Assembly (NCBI GenBank): GCA_910578835.1
Contig: CAJTSK010000009.1
Location: 1 to 64,000 of the forward strand
Source of the DNA: an uncultured Muribaculum sp.
GTDB taxonomy: Bacteria > Bacteroidota > Bacteroidia > Bacteroidales > Muribaculaceae
Direction: 5' to 3'
DNA length: 64,000 nt
The notes beneath the pieces were generated by a model. That model was not told the DNA's origin, searched no databases, and saw nothing but the letters and a program-made list of their open reading frames with translations. Of this stretch, positions 54,403 to 62,914 are shown piece after piece. Numbering within the stretch: the first letter of the stretch is position 1; every line of letters begins with the position of its first letter. The position numbers and the translations under genes are program-made.

Positions 54403-55799
54403 TGGAACAGGTATTTTCCTATATCATAGGTCTGGGCGCGGCGGTGATGATGCCTATCATCTTCACCGTGCTCGGACTTTGTATCGGCATAAAGTTTGGC
54501 AAAGCGCTGAATTGCGGACTCAAGGTAGGTGTCGGTTTTGTCGGTCTTTCGGTAATCACCGCACTTCTCACCTCGTCGCTCGGTCCGGCACTTAACAGCG
54601 TTGTCGATATCTATAATCTTCAGCTGAAGGTGTTTGACATGGGCTGGCCTGCTGCTGCGGCAGTGGCATACAACACAGCCGTAGGCGCATTCATCATCCC
54701 TGTGTGTCTCGGTGTCAATATCGTGTTGCTGCTCCTCAAAGGCACACGCACTGTCAACATCGACCTGTGGAACTACTGGCACTTCGCCTTCATCGGCGCA
54801 GTGGTGTACTTTGCAAGCGGCTCACTGCTGTGGGGCTTCTTCGCAGCAATCATCTGCTACATCATCACACTCGTAATAGCCGACATGACTGCCGACAAGT
54901 TCCAGACATTTTATAAAGACATGGAAGGAATCTCGATTCCGCAGCCATTTTGCGCTGGATTTGCACCTTTCGCGTGGATTATCAACAAGGTCCTCGACAA
55001 AATCCCCGGAATGGAGAAGCTTGAGATTGACGCCGAAGGTCTCAAAAAGAAATTCGGTCTTCTCGGCGAGCCGCTGTTCCTCGGTGTGGTAGTGGGCATA
55101 GCCATCGGCTGTCTCACCTGCACTTCAGGTGAAGAAATCGTCGACAAGATTCCCTACATACTCGGACTCGGCATAAAGATGGGTGCCGTAATGGAGCTCA
55201 TCCCCCGCGTGACAGTACTCTTCATCGAAGGACTTAAACCGATTTCCGATGCCACACGCGAGCTTATAGCACGCAAGTTCAAGGGAGCCGAGGGATTGTC
55301 AATAGGCATGAGCCCCGCACTTGTAATCGGACATCCCACTACACTTGTGGTATCGCTCCTGCTCATACCCGTGACGCTCTTCCTTGCCGTGGTACTTCCC
55401 GGCAATGAGTTTCTGCCTCTCGCATCGCTTGCCGGCATGTTCTACGTGTTTCCCCTCGTGCTTCCTTACACCAAGGGTAATGTGGTAAAGACATTCATCG
55501 TAGGTCTTGTCGTAATCGTGCTCGCCCTCTTTATGGTCACCAACCTCGCACCCGAATTCACCAAGGCAGCCCAGGATGTGTATGCCAACACCGGTGACGC
55601 AGCCGTGGCAATCCCCCAAGGGTTTGAAGGGGGCAGCCTTGACTTCGCCGGCTCACCCCTCGCATGGGTGATATTCCAGTGCAGCTACAACCTTAAATGG
55701 GTCGGTGCCGGAGTGCTCAGTCTTGCCACAATCGGGCTCGTAATCTGGAACCGTGTCAAGATTATCAACGACCAGAAGGCTGCAGAAGGCATGAATTGA
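54402..55799 (+). CDS. Orphan PTS galactitol-type IIC membrane protein
   Basis: 465 residues with about ten to twelve transmembrane helices. It matches galactitol (GatC-type) PTS IIC permeases: VGFVGLSVITALLTSSLGPAL near the start, SIPQPFCAGFAPFAWIINKVL in the middle and SIGMSPALVIGHPTTLV later. No IIA or IIB gene, HPr or enzyme I is in the window, and Bacteroidota mostly lack PTS phosphotransfer. It is translationally coupled to kduD. I infer transport without phosphorylation of a uronate breakdown product, possibly the product of KduI. This is inference; galactitol is unlikely here. Confidence 0.85.
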   Translation: MEQVFSYIIGLGAAVMMPIIFTVLGLCIGIKFGKALNCGLKVGVGFVGLSVITALLTSSLGPALNSVVDIYNLQLKVFDMGWPAAAAVAYNTAVGAFIIPVCLGVNIVLLLLKGTRTVNIDLWNYWHFAFIGAVVYFASGSLLWGFFAAIICYIITLVIADMTADKFQTFYKDMEGISIPQPFCAGFAPFAWIINKVLDKIPGMEKLEIDAEGLKKKFGLLGEPLFLGVVVGIAIGCLTCTSGEEIVDKIPYILGLGIKMGAVMELIPRVTVLFIEGLKPISDATRELIARKFKGAEGLSIGMSPALVIGHPTTLVVSLLLIPVTLFLAVVLPGNEFLPLASLAGMFYVFPLVLPYTKGNVVKTFIVGLVVIVLALFMVTNLAPEFTKAAQDVYANTGDAAVAIPQGFEGGSLDFAGSPLAWVIFQCSYNLKWVGAGVLSLATIGLVIWNRVKIINDQKAAEGMN

Positions 55800-55854
55800 C
55801 AAATAATCAACTTGATTTGAATAAAAATCGCACACCCTTACGGAATAAACACCG

Positions 55855-55862
55855 TAACTTTG
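55855..55862 (+). promoter_or_regulatory. -7 box before kduI
   Basis: TAACTTTG ends 20 nt before the ATG at 55883. No TTTG at the -33 position, so it may need an activator. It indicates kduI can be transcribed apart from kduD and the IIC gene. Confidence 0.45.
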
Positions 55863-55882
55863 CTACATCAAAATTTTAAACA

Positions 55883-56806
55883 ATGAAAAAAATAATATTA
55901 TCACTCTCAATCGCAATGGCAACACTTGCTATGTCGGCGCAGACGCCCGAATACTCGATACAACGCGCATGTCATCCCGAAGACGTGAAACACTACGATA
56001 CCGACCAGCTCCGCTCGCGCTTCGCAATGCCCAAGGTAATGGAAGCCGACAAGGTGCTTCTCACCTATTCAATGTATGACCGCCTTGTGTTTGGCGGTGC
56101 AATGCCCGTGACCAAGGAAATCGTACTGGAGACAATCGACCCGCTGAAATCGGAGTATTTCCTTGAGCGCCGCGAGCTCGGAGTAATCAACGTGGGTGGC
56201 GACGGCATTGTCACTGTTGACGGCAAGGAATATGAGCTTCACTTCAAGGATGCCCTTTATGTGGGAAGAGGCAACAAAAATGTGACCTTCCGCAGCAAGG
56301 ACGCGTCAAATCCCGCAAAGTTCTACCTCAACTCGACTACAGCTCACAAGGCTTACAAGACACAGCTTATCACAATCGACGGTCGCAAGGGTTCGCTAAA
56401 AGCCAACTCATTTGCCGCCGGAAAGATGGAGGAGAGCAACGACCGCGTAATCAACCAGCTCATTGTAAACAATGTGCTTGAAGAGGGTCCCTGCCAGCTC
56501 CAGATGGGTCTTACCGAGCTTAAGCCCGGAAGTGTGTGGAACACCATGCCCGCCCACACCCACGACCGCCGTGTAGAAGCTTACTTCTACTTCAATGTGC
56601 CCGAAGGCAACGCAATATGCCACATCATGGGCGAGCCCAAGGAAAACCGCATGATATGGCTTCACAACGAGCAGGCAATCATGTCGCCCGAATGGTCGGT
56701 ACACGCCGCAGCCGGAACCTCCAACTATATGTTTATCTGGGGAATGGGTGGCGAAAATCTCGACTACACCGACATGGACAAGATTTCCTACCTTGAAATG
56801 AAGTAA
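55883..56806 (+). CDS. kduI: 5-dehydro-4-deoxy-D-glucuronate isomerase KduI with signal peptide
   Basis: 307 residues, about 28 more than typical KduI (278-280). The excess is an N-terminal signal peptide, MKKIILSLSIAMATLAMSAQ, after which the family sequence begins (YSIQRACHPEDVKHYDT). The cupin metal ligands are intact: His225 and His227 in PAHTHDRR, Glu232 and His274 in SPEWSVH. It isomerises 5-keto-4-deoxyuronate to 3-deoxy-D-glycero-2,5-hexodiulosonate. A normal KduI is cytosolic; this one appears exported, most likely to the periplasm. There is no lipobox and no T9SS tail. Confidence 0.92.
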   Translation: MKKIILSLSIAMATLAMSAQTPEYSIQRACHPEDVKHYDTDQLRSRFAMPKVMEADKVLLTYSMYDRLVFGGAMPVTKEIVLETIDPLKSEYFLERRELGVINVGGDGIVTVDGKEYELHFKDALYVGRGNKNVTFRSKDASNPAKFYLNSTTAHKAYKTQLITIDGRKGSLKANSFAAGKMEESNDRVINQLIVNNVLEEGPCQLQMGLTELKPGSVWNTMPAHTHDRRVEAYFYFNVPEGNAICHIMGEPKENRMIWLHNEQAIMSPEWSVHAAAGTSNYMFIWGMGGENLDYTDMDKISYLEMK

Positions 56807-56812
56807 AAAAAT

Positions 56813-57571
56813 ATGAACGAAGTCCGCGAAATAGTCCACTATTCGGAATACACCGCAGAGCTGCGCGTATATGCCCCTTCTGTAGCCAAATCGTGTCGTC
56901 CGGGACATTTCATTATCGTGAGATTCTCGGAAGATGGCGCACGTATCCCGTTCACAATCGTGGATTCCGATGAAGTAAACGGAACAATCAACATCATTAT
57001 CCATAAAGCCGCCGGACTGAGCGATGCACTGTCATCGCTCAAGCCCGGTGACTCTTTGCCCAATCTGCTCGGACCGCTCGGTCAGGCTATAGAGATAAAA
57101 AACTACGGTACAGTCGTGTGCTGTGGTGACGGAGCCGGCTTCGTGCCCCTCCTTCCTATAGTCAGGGCTTTGAAAAAAGCAGGATGTCACGTAATCTCCG
57201 TGTTCTCCGAACAGTCGTCGCAGACAGCATGTCTGCAGGGCAAGGTGAGCGAATACAGCGAGGTAATCGATGTGCGCGACCGAAATCCGCTTGAGGTAAT
57301 CGCCGAAATCACCGACAGCCGCAAAGTCGACAAGATGTTTATTTCAGGTCCCACAACGATGATGAAGGATATTTCGGGATTTACCCGCAGCCGTTCTATC
57401 CCGACGGTGTGCATACTTAACATGATTATGGTTGACGGTGTAGGTCTATGTGGCATATGCAGGGTCATGGTCGACGGCGAACGCAAGCTCACCTGTATCG
57501 ACGGTCCCTCATTTGATGCCCATAAAGTCGACTTCGACCAGCTACTCAACCGCCAACGACTATATGTATAA
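56813..57571 (+). CDS. FAD/NAD-binding, 2Fe-2S oxidoreductase subunit (NfnA/SudB-like)
   Basis: 252 residues, cytosolic. Ferredoxin-reductase-like FAD domain (RIPFTIVDSD), NAD domain with CCGDGAGFVPLLPI, and a C-terminal 2Fe-2S site with the Cys pattern VGLCGICRV and KLTCIDGP. It matches sulfide/dihydroorotate-dehydrogenase-like electron-transfer subunits. With the next gene it probably forms an NfnAB-type NADH-dependent ferredoxin:NADP oxidoreductase. The two are coupled by a one-base overlap (TAATG). It starts 6 nt after kduI, so redox balance of the uronate pathway may be its context. Confidence 0.85.
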   Translation: MNEVREIVHYSEYTAELRVYAPSVAKSCRPGHFIIVRFSEDGARIPFTIVDSDEVNGTINIIIHKAAGLSDALSSLKPGDSLPNLLGPLGQAIEIKNYGTVVCCGDGAGFVPLLPIVRALKKAGCHVISVFSEQSSQTACLQGKVSEYSEVIDVRDRNPLEVIAEITDSRKVDKMFISGPTTMMKDISGFTRSRSIPTVCILNMIMVDGVGLCGICRVMVDGERKLTCIDGPSFDAHKVDFDQLLNRQRLYV

Positions 57572-59085
57572 TGACCGATATGGCAGAAAGCATTACCAAT
57601 CGTAACGACGCCTGGCGCGAGGAATTACGCAGCCGCCACTCCACAAAACAGCGCACATCGCTTCCGCGCGTAAAAATGCCGGAAGTCGACCCGGCATATC
57701 GTGTCACTTGTGTTGACGAAGTCAATCAGGGACTCAGCGTCGAGCAGGCTGTGCTTGAATCGCGCCGATGCCTTGACTGCCCCGACCCGGGATGTATGAA
57801 AGGGTGTCCGGTAGCCAACAACATACCGGGTTTTATCAAAAATATCGAACGCCGTAACTTTGCCGAGGCTCTCCGCGTAATCAACGAGACGAGCGTGCTT
57901 CCGGCAGTGTGTGGAAGAGTATGTCCGCAAGAAAAGCAGTGTGAGGCATCATGCATCTACAATAAGATGAAGAAGCAGCCGGTGGCAATAGGTCATCTCG
58001 AACGATTTGTCGCCGACTTCAGCCGCGAAAGCGAGCGCCAGAAAACACTTGCCGGCGAACTTGTCAAGGAGGATACGCCTCAGCTTGCGCCACAGCCCCT
58101 GGCTATAAAAATCGCGGTCATAGGCTCCGGTCCTTCAGGACTTGCCTTTGCCGGCGACATGGCAAAACGCGGCTATAAGGTGACTGTATTTGAAGCGCTC
58201 CACACCTTTGGCGGAGTATTGAAATACGGTATCCCTGAATTTTGCCTTCCCAACGAAATCGTCGATTATGAAATCGAGCGCCTCAAAAGCCTCGGTATCG
58301 AATTTGTAAAAGATTGCTTTGTGGGCAAGACATTCTCTTATGAAGAATTACAATCGGCAGGCTTCAAAGGCATTTACATCGCGACAGGAGCGGGTAAACC
58401 GCGCTTTATGTGTGTGCCGGGCGAGAACCTCCCCGGAGTGATGACAGCCAATGAATACCTAATACGACTCAATCTGCTTGACTCACAGGCCTACGCGAAA
58501 AATCCGACATCACTCGCCGGAAAACGCGTAGCAGTAATCGGCGGCGGCAACACAGCTATCGATGCTGTGCGCTTCGCCCTGCGCATGGGAGCGGAAAAAG
58601 CCATGATTGTCTACAGGCGCAGCGAGGCAGAGATGCCGGCACGTCTGGAGGAGATACGCCACGCCCGCGAGGAGGGAGTGGAATTTATCACCCTCAGCAA
58701 TCCGGTAGAGTATCTTGCCGATGAAAACGGATTTCTCAGCACCATGCGTCTACAGAAGATGGAACTCGGCGAACCTGATTCCACCGGACGACGCTCACCG
58801 GTTGAGATACCCGGCGCTCTCGAAGATGTACCGGTCGACCTCGTGGTGGTAAGCGTAGGCTCCCTGCCCAATCCTCCCACATCGCTCCCCGACCTGGAGA
58901 TGACCCGTCAGGGGGGTATCGTGGTCGACAACTCATCGATGAAATCATCGTCACCGGCGATATATGCGGGAGGCGATATTGTGAGAGGTCCCGCGACAGT
59001 GATACTTGCCATGGGCGACGGACGTCGTGCCGCAAAAGCCATGGCGGAAGCATTTGAGCAGCGACTTCAATCTCTCCAACTGTAA
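57571..59085 (+). CDS. NADPH-dependent glutamate-synthase small-subunit-like flavoprotein (NfnB-like)
   Basis: 504 residues. N-terminal 4Fe-4S region with RRCLDCPDPGCMKGCPV and CGRVCPQEKQCEASC, then FAD domain GSGPSGLAFAGDMAKRGYKV and NADPH domain GGGNTAIDAVRFALRMGA. It matches GltA/GltD-type small subunits. Because no large subunit (GltB) is here and the NfnA-like subunit precedes it, NfnB is the more likely role than glutamate synthase. Coupled translation with the upstream gene supports this. Confidence 0.87.
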   Translation: MTDMAESITNRNDAWREELRSRHSTKQRTSLPRVKMPEVDPAYRVTCVDEVNQGLSVEQAVLESRRCLDCPDPGCMKGCPVANNIPGFIKNIERRNFAEALRVINETSVLPAVCGRVCPQEKQCEASCIYNKMKKQPVAIGHLERFVADFSRESERQKTLAGELVKEDTPQLAPQPLAIKIAVIGSGPSGLAFAGDMAKRGYKVTVFEALHTFGGVLKYGIPEFCLPNEIVDYEIERLKSLGIEFVKDCFVGKTFSYEELQSAGFKGIYIATGAGKPRFMCVPGENLPGVMTANEYLIRLNLLDSQAYAKNPTSLAGKRVAVIGGGNTAIDAVRFALRMGAEKAMIVYRRSEAEMPARLEEIRHAREEGVEFITLSNPVEYLADENGFLSTMRLQKMELGEPDSTGRRSPVEIPGALEDVPVDLVVVSVGSLPNPPTSLPDLEMTRQGGIVVDNSSMKSSSPAIYAGGDIVRGPATVILAMGDGRRAAKAMAEAFEQRLQSLQL

Positions 59086-59131
59086 AATCATTAATAATCC
59101 ATATTGTTACACTTATAAATCAATTTATCAC

Positions 59132-60151
59132 ATGAAAATCATCACTTTAGGCGAGATTATGCTCCGCCTTTCACCGGCTGGAAACAACCGTTTCGTACAA
59201 GTTGACAACTTTAATGTAATCTGGGGCGGTGGCGAGGCTAACGTAGCTGTCAGCTGCGCTAACTACGGTCACGAAGCTTGCTTTGTAAGCCGACTTCCCA
59301 AGCACGAAATCGGTCAGGCTGCGGTAAACGCACTTCGCCGTTATGGAGTGAACACTGAATATATCGCACGTGGCGGTGACCGCGTAGGTATCTATTACTG
59401 CGAGACAGGAGCATCAATGCGCCCCTCTAAGGTAATCTATGACCGCGCCAACTCTGCTATCGCCGAGGCTGACCCCAGCGAATTTGACTTCGATGCAATC
59501 ATGGAAGGCGCTGACTGGTTCCACTGGAGCGGTATCACCCCCGCTATCAGCGACAAGGCTGCCGAGCTTACCCGTCTTGCCTGCGAGGCTGCAAAGCGTC
59601 ACGGCGTTACTGTATCGGTTGACCTCAACTTCCGCAAGAAACTCTGGACCAAAGAAAAGGCTCAGTCAATCATGCGCCCGTTGATGAAATATGTTGACGT
59701 ATGTATCGGTAACGAAGAAGATGCAGAGCTTTGCCTCGGCTTCAAACCCGATGCTGACGTAGAAGGCGGCAATACCGATGCCGAAGGCTACAAGGGCATC
59801 TTCGCTGCCATGATGAAGGAATTTGGCTTCAAGTATGTAGTATCTACCCTCCGCGAGTCATTCTCAGCTACCCACAACGGCTGGAAGGCAATGATTTACA
59901 ATGGCGAAGAGTTCTATCAGAGCAAGCGCTACGACATCAACCCGATTATCGACCGTGTAGGTGGCGGTGACTCATTCTCCGGTGGTCTTATCCACGGTCT
60001 GCTCACCAAGCCTAACCAGGGCGAGGCTCTTGAATTTGCAGTAGCCGCATCAGCGTTGAAACACACTATCAACGGTGACTTCAACCTTGTATCAGTTGAA
60101 GAGGTTGAATCACTTGCCGGTGGTAATGCCAACGGACGCGTTCAGCGCTAA
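59132..60151 (+). CDS. kdgK: 2-keto-3-deoxygluconate kinase (PfkB family)
   Basis: 339 residues from ATG 59132 (MKIITLGEIMLRLSP); the longer open frame begins inside the upstream gene. PfkB family: N-terminal GGGEANVAVSCANYGH and C-terminal DRVGGGDSFSGGLIHGL with the catalytic Asp. Neighbourhood (kduD, kduI, KDPG aldolase) identifies 2-keto-3-deoxygluconate as the likely substrate, phosphorylated with ATP at C6. It is 33 nt upstream of the aldolase. Substrate is inferred from context. Confidence 0.88.
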   Translation: MKIITLGEIMLRLSPAGNNRFVQVDNFNVIWGGGEANVAVSCANYGHEACFVSRLPKHEIGQAAVNALRRYGVNTEYIARGGDRVGIYYCETGASMRPSKVIYDRANSAIAEADPSEFDFDAIMEGADWFHWSGITPAISDKAAELTRLACEAAKRHGVTVSVDLNFRKKLWTKEKAQSIMRPLMKYVDVCIGNEEDAELCLGFKPDADVEGGNTDAEGYKGIFAAMMKEFGFKYVVSTLRESFSATHNGWKAMIYNGEEFYQSKRYDINPIIDRVGGGDSFSGGLIHGLLTKPNQGEALEFAVAASALKHTINGDFNLVSVEEVESLAGGNANGRVQR

Positions 60152-60184
60152 TAATCACAAATAATATATCATAATTAGACTAAA

Positions 60185-60853
60185 ATGGCAAAATTTGATA
60201 AGCAAGCCGTATTGGCTAAAATAGGCGAGACCGGTATGGTCCCCGTATTCTACCACTCTGACGCAGAAGTTGCCAAGCAGGTTGTAAAGGCTTGCTACGA
60301 AGGCGGTGTACGCGCATTTGAGTTCACCAACCGTGGCGACTTTGCCCACGAGGTATTTGCCGAAGTGGTAAAATTCGCTGCCAAGGAATGCCCCGAGATG
60401 GCTATGGGCGTAGGATCAATCGTTGACCCCGCGACTGCAGCTCTTTACCTCCAGCTCGGCGCATGCTTCATTGTAGGTCCGTTGTTCAACCCCGAGATTG
60501 CAAAGGTGTGCAACCGCCGTCTCGTTCCCTACACCCCCGGCTGCGGTACTATCTCTGAAGTAGGCGCTGCCCAGGAAGTAGGCTGCGACCTCTGCAAGGT
60601 ATTCCCCGGCGATGTACTCGGTCCGAAATTTGTCAAGGGACTCAAGGCTCCCATGCCCTGGTCAAAGCTTATGGTTACAGGCGGTGTTGAACCCACTCAG
60701 GAAAACATCACCTCTTGGATCAAGGCTGGCGTATATTGCGTAGGCATGGGCTCTAAGCTTTTCCCCGGCGACAAGGTAAAGGCTCAGGACTGGCAGTATG
60801 TAACCGACAAGTGCCGCGAGGCTCTCGGCTACGTAAAAGCCGCTCGCCAGTAA
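60185..60853 (+). CDS. eda: KDPG/KHG aldolase
   Basis: 222 residues, cytosolic class I aldolase. The Schiff-base Lys is in CDLCKVFPGDVLGPKFV, with catalytic Glu in RAFEFTNRG and the phosphate-binding VTGGVEPT. It cleaves 2-keto-3-deoxy-6-phosphogluconate to pyruvate and glyceraldehyde-3-phosphate, ending the uronate pathway. It closes the cluster; a strong terminator lies 27 nt after the stop. Confidence 0.94.
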   Translation: MAKFDKQAVLAKIGETGMVPVFYHSDAEVAKQVVKACYEGGVRAFEFTNRGDFAHEVFAEVVKFAAKECPEMAMGVGSIVDPATAALYLQLGACFIVGPLFNPEIAKVCNRRLVPYTPGCGTISEVGAAQEVGCDLCKVFPGDVLGPKFVKGLKAPMPWSKLMVTGGVEPTQENITSWIKAGVYCVGMGSKLFPGDKVKAQDWQYVTDKCREALGYVKAARQ

Positions 60854-60880
60854 TAATCTCCCGATAGCGATAACTATAAT

Positions 60881-60918
60881 ACGGGGATGCGCCAATTGGT
60901 GCATCCCCGTTGTTTTTT
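60881..60918 (+). terminator. Terminator after the KDPG aldolase gene
   Basis: ACGGGGATGC (60881-60890) pairs with GCATCCCCGT (60901-60910), and the loop GCCAATTGGT can extend the stem. TGTTTTTT follows. Confidence 0.9.
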
Positions 60919-61056
60919 CAATCCATACTATTTATATGTCATTTCGTCCATGAAAAGCCGGCAGCTCGTCAGATTATGATTGCATCACAGTCAGGGAGTA
61001 ACGAACTTTGTACAAAAAAGCTCAGGCAATAACACTAAGAGCTCTTTTAACGATAA

Positions 61057-62097
61057 ATGTTGCCGTCACAGCATATGGACAGAGTTAAACAAATAATAGT
61101 AATCGTCATGACGGTTGCCGGTATTAACCCGCTGACCGGAATGACCCTCAATCTCGATTCAATTGCCGCCAAGGGCAAATTTCCGAAGTTATGTGTCGAC
61201 ATATACAACCACTGTGACAGACTATTCAACTCATCTGACACTTCATATGTCATGGACATAGACTATAATATGAACGTCAAACTCCGCTCCAACAACTGGT
61301 TTGACTACAATAATCTGCATTTCACCGACAAGGGAAACATAGAGATGATGTCACCATCTACCAATACCATAGGGTTTGACATAACCTACCAGGCGATATC
61401 TCTTGGCTATGATATAAATATCAACAAGCTATTCGGAAGCTACGACCGCACAAAATCCAAGTTTAACTTCGACTTTTCATGTGCCCTGCTGTCTGCATCA
61501 TTCTATTCAATAAAAAACAATACCGGGATGAATATCACCGAATACAACAGGAGAGATGTTGATAAATTGAAGTTTAACGGAATAAAGACATCGGAATGGG
61601 GCATTGAGGCAAACTATTTCTTTAACAATAAAAGATATTGCTATGCTGCAGCGTTTTCATTCAGTAAACTCCAGAAAAAAAGCCAAGGCTCCTTTGCATT
61701 GGGATTATCATATGTCAATCAAGATTACCGATTTGACTTCAGCAAATTACCACAAGAGCTAAGCTATTCCGGGCCTGAAGATTATAGCGCGACGGGGCAA
61801 TCATTCGGCATTAAAATCGGTTACGGTTACAACTGGGTCCCACATAAAAACATCACTGTAGGCATAAGCGAATCAATTGTACCGGCTTTGGTAATTGCCA
61901 ATTCATCGGAGAGCAGGAAGCGCTACTCGTTTCGGTTGTCTAACCGCCTGTATCTCTCAATGGTATGGAATCAAGACCGATGGTTTGTCGGCATAGTGTG
62001 CAAAAGCAATATTGCCATGATTTATGACGACAAGGCGGCTCTTGCATGCGGGCTTTTCAGCACCGAAGTCAAGCTTGGATGGCGATTCAGGATATAA
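61057..62097 (+). CDS. DUF4421-like outer-membrane protein
   Basis: 346 residues from ATG 61057; ATG 61075 (MDRVKQIIVIVMTVAGI) is an equally good start and gives a cleaner signal peptide. The rest has alternating beta strands with aromatic ends, ending VKLGWRFRI, as in outer-membrane barrels. Segments LRSNNWFDYNNL and GFDITYQAISLGYDININ fit DUF4421. Function unknown. It is 48 nt upstream of a LytTR response regulator and its kinase, so it may be controlled by, or feed, that system. Lower GC than upstream genes. Confidence 0.75.
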   Translation: MLPSQHMDRVKQIIVIVMTVAGINPLTGMTLNLDSIAAKGKFPKLCVDIYNHCDRLFNSSDTSYVMDIDYNMNVKLRSNNWFDYNNLHFTDKGNIEMMSPSTNTIGFDITYQAISLGYDININKLFGSYDRTKSKFNFDFSCALLSASFYSIKNNTGMNITEYNRRDVDKLKFNGIKTSEWGIEANYFFNNKRYCYAAAFSFSKLQKKSQGSFALGLSYVNQDYRFDFSKLPQELSYSGPEDYSATGQSFGIKIGYGYNWVPHKNITVGISESIVPALVIANSSESRKRYSFRLSNRLYLSMVWNQDRWFVGIVCKSNIAMIYDDKAALACGLFSTEVKLGWRFRI

Positions 62098-62145
62098 CCC
62101 TCAGATATGCAACAATATAAACGAACATAATACGTTAAATATATT

Positions 62146-62904
62146 ATGGCGAAATACATAATAATCGAGGATGAGCAACTCGCTTATAATGAGTTGAAAC
62201 GAATGATGATGACTGTGCGACCCGACTGGGAGCTTTGTGGCTGGGCATCATCGGTAGAGCAGGCTATTATTCTCATAAAATCAACGGCTGCCGACCTGCT
62301 GCTTGTAGACATACGGCTCTCCGACGGTGACAGCTTTGAGATATTTGACCGGATAAAGACCTCTGTTCCGGTAATATTCACGACTGCTTATGATGAATTT
62401 GCATTAAAGGCATTCAAAATCAACAGTATCGACTATCTGCTAAAGCCCATTGAGGAAACTGATCTTGAGGCGGCATTGCAAAAATATGAGAGCCTGCGGG
62501 CAATCACCCCGGAGTCAGACTCATATGCACAATTTCGCAATTACTATCTTTCGCCCAACCTCAAAAACCGTTTCCTCGTCCAGTGTGGCGACATTTATCA
62601 ACATATCGAGACCCGCGACGTGGCATTCTTTTACAGCGAAGAAAAATACAACTATCTCCACACATTTTCCGGTCGCCGCTACATTATTGATTACACTATT
62701 GACCGCCTGGAGACGATACTTGACCCGACGCGTTTCTTCAGGGTATCGCGCGGATGCATTGTCAATATCGACAGCATCAAGAAAGTGTCAAAATATTTTA
62801 CCGGTCGCTTAAAGCTGGAAGTCTATCCCGATTGCCCGACTGACATTACCGTGCCACGCAACAGGGTAAAAGAGTTCTTTAACTGGATGGATGGCGTAAA
62901 ATGA
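62146..62904 (+). CDS. LytTR-family response regulator
   Basis: 252 residues. Receiver domain with the acidic pair in IIEDEQLAY, phosphoacceptor Asp55 (LLLVDIRLSDGDSFEIF) and Lys in YLLKPIEETD. A LytTR DNA-binding domain (about 150-250) follows, with FFRVSRGCIVNIDSIKKV. Binds DNA upon phosphorylation; targets unknown. It is 10 nt upstream of its likely kinase. Confidence 0.92.
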   Translation: MAKYIIIEDEQLAYNELKRMMMTVRPDWELCGWASSVEQAIILIKSTAADLLLVDIRLSDGDSFEIFDRIKTSVPVIFTTAYDEFALKAFKINSIDYLLKPIEETDLEAALQKYESLRAITPESDSYAQFRNYYLSPNLKNRFLVQCGDIYQHIETRDVAFFYSEEKYNYLHTFSGRRYIIDYTIDRLETILDPTRFFRVSRGCIVNIDSIKKVSKYFTGRLKLEVYPDCPTDITVPRNRVKEFFNWMDGVK

Positions 62905-62914
62905 GCTTATCGTT

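Noticed and set aside
61007..61021. Fifteen-base match to the core of the synthetic Gateway attB1 site (TTTGTACAAAAAAGC)
   Set aside because: The flanking bases differ from attB1, and no vector or other cloning sequence is around. I treat it as a chance match in an AT-rich intergenic region.
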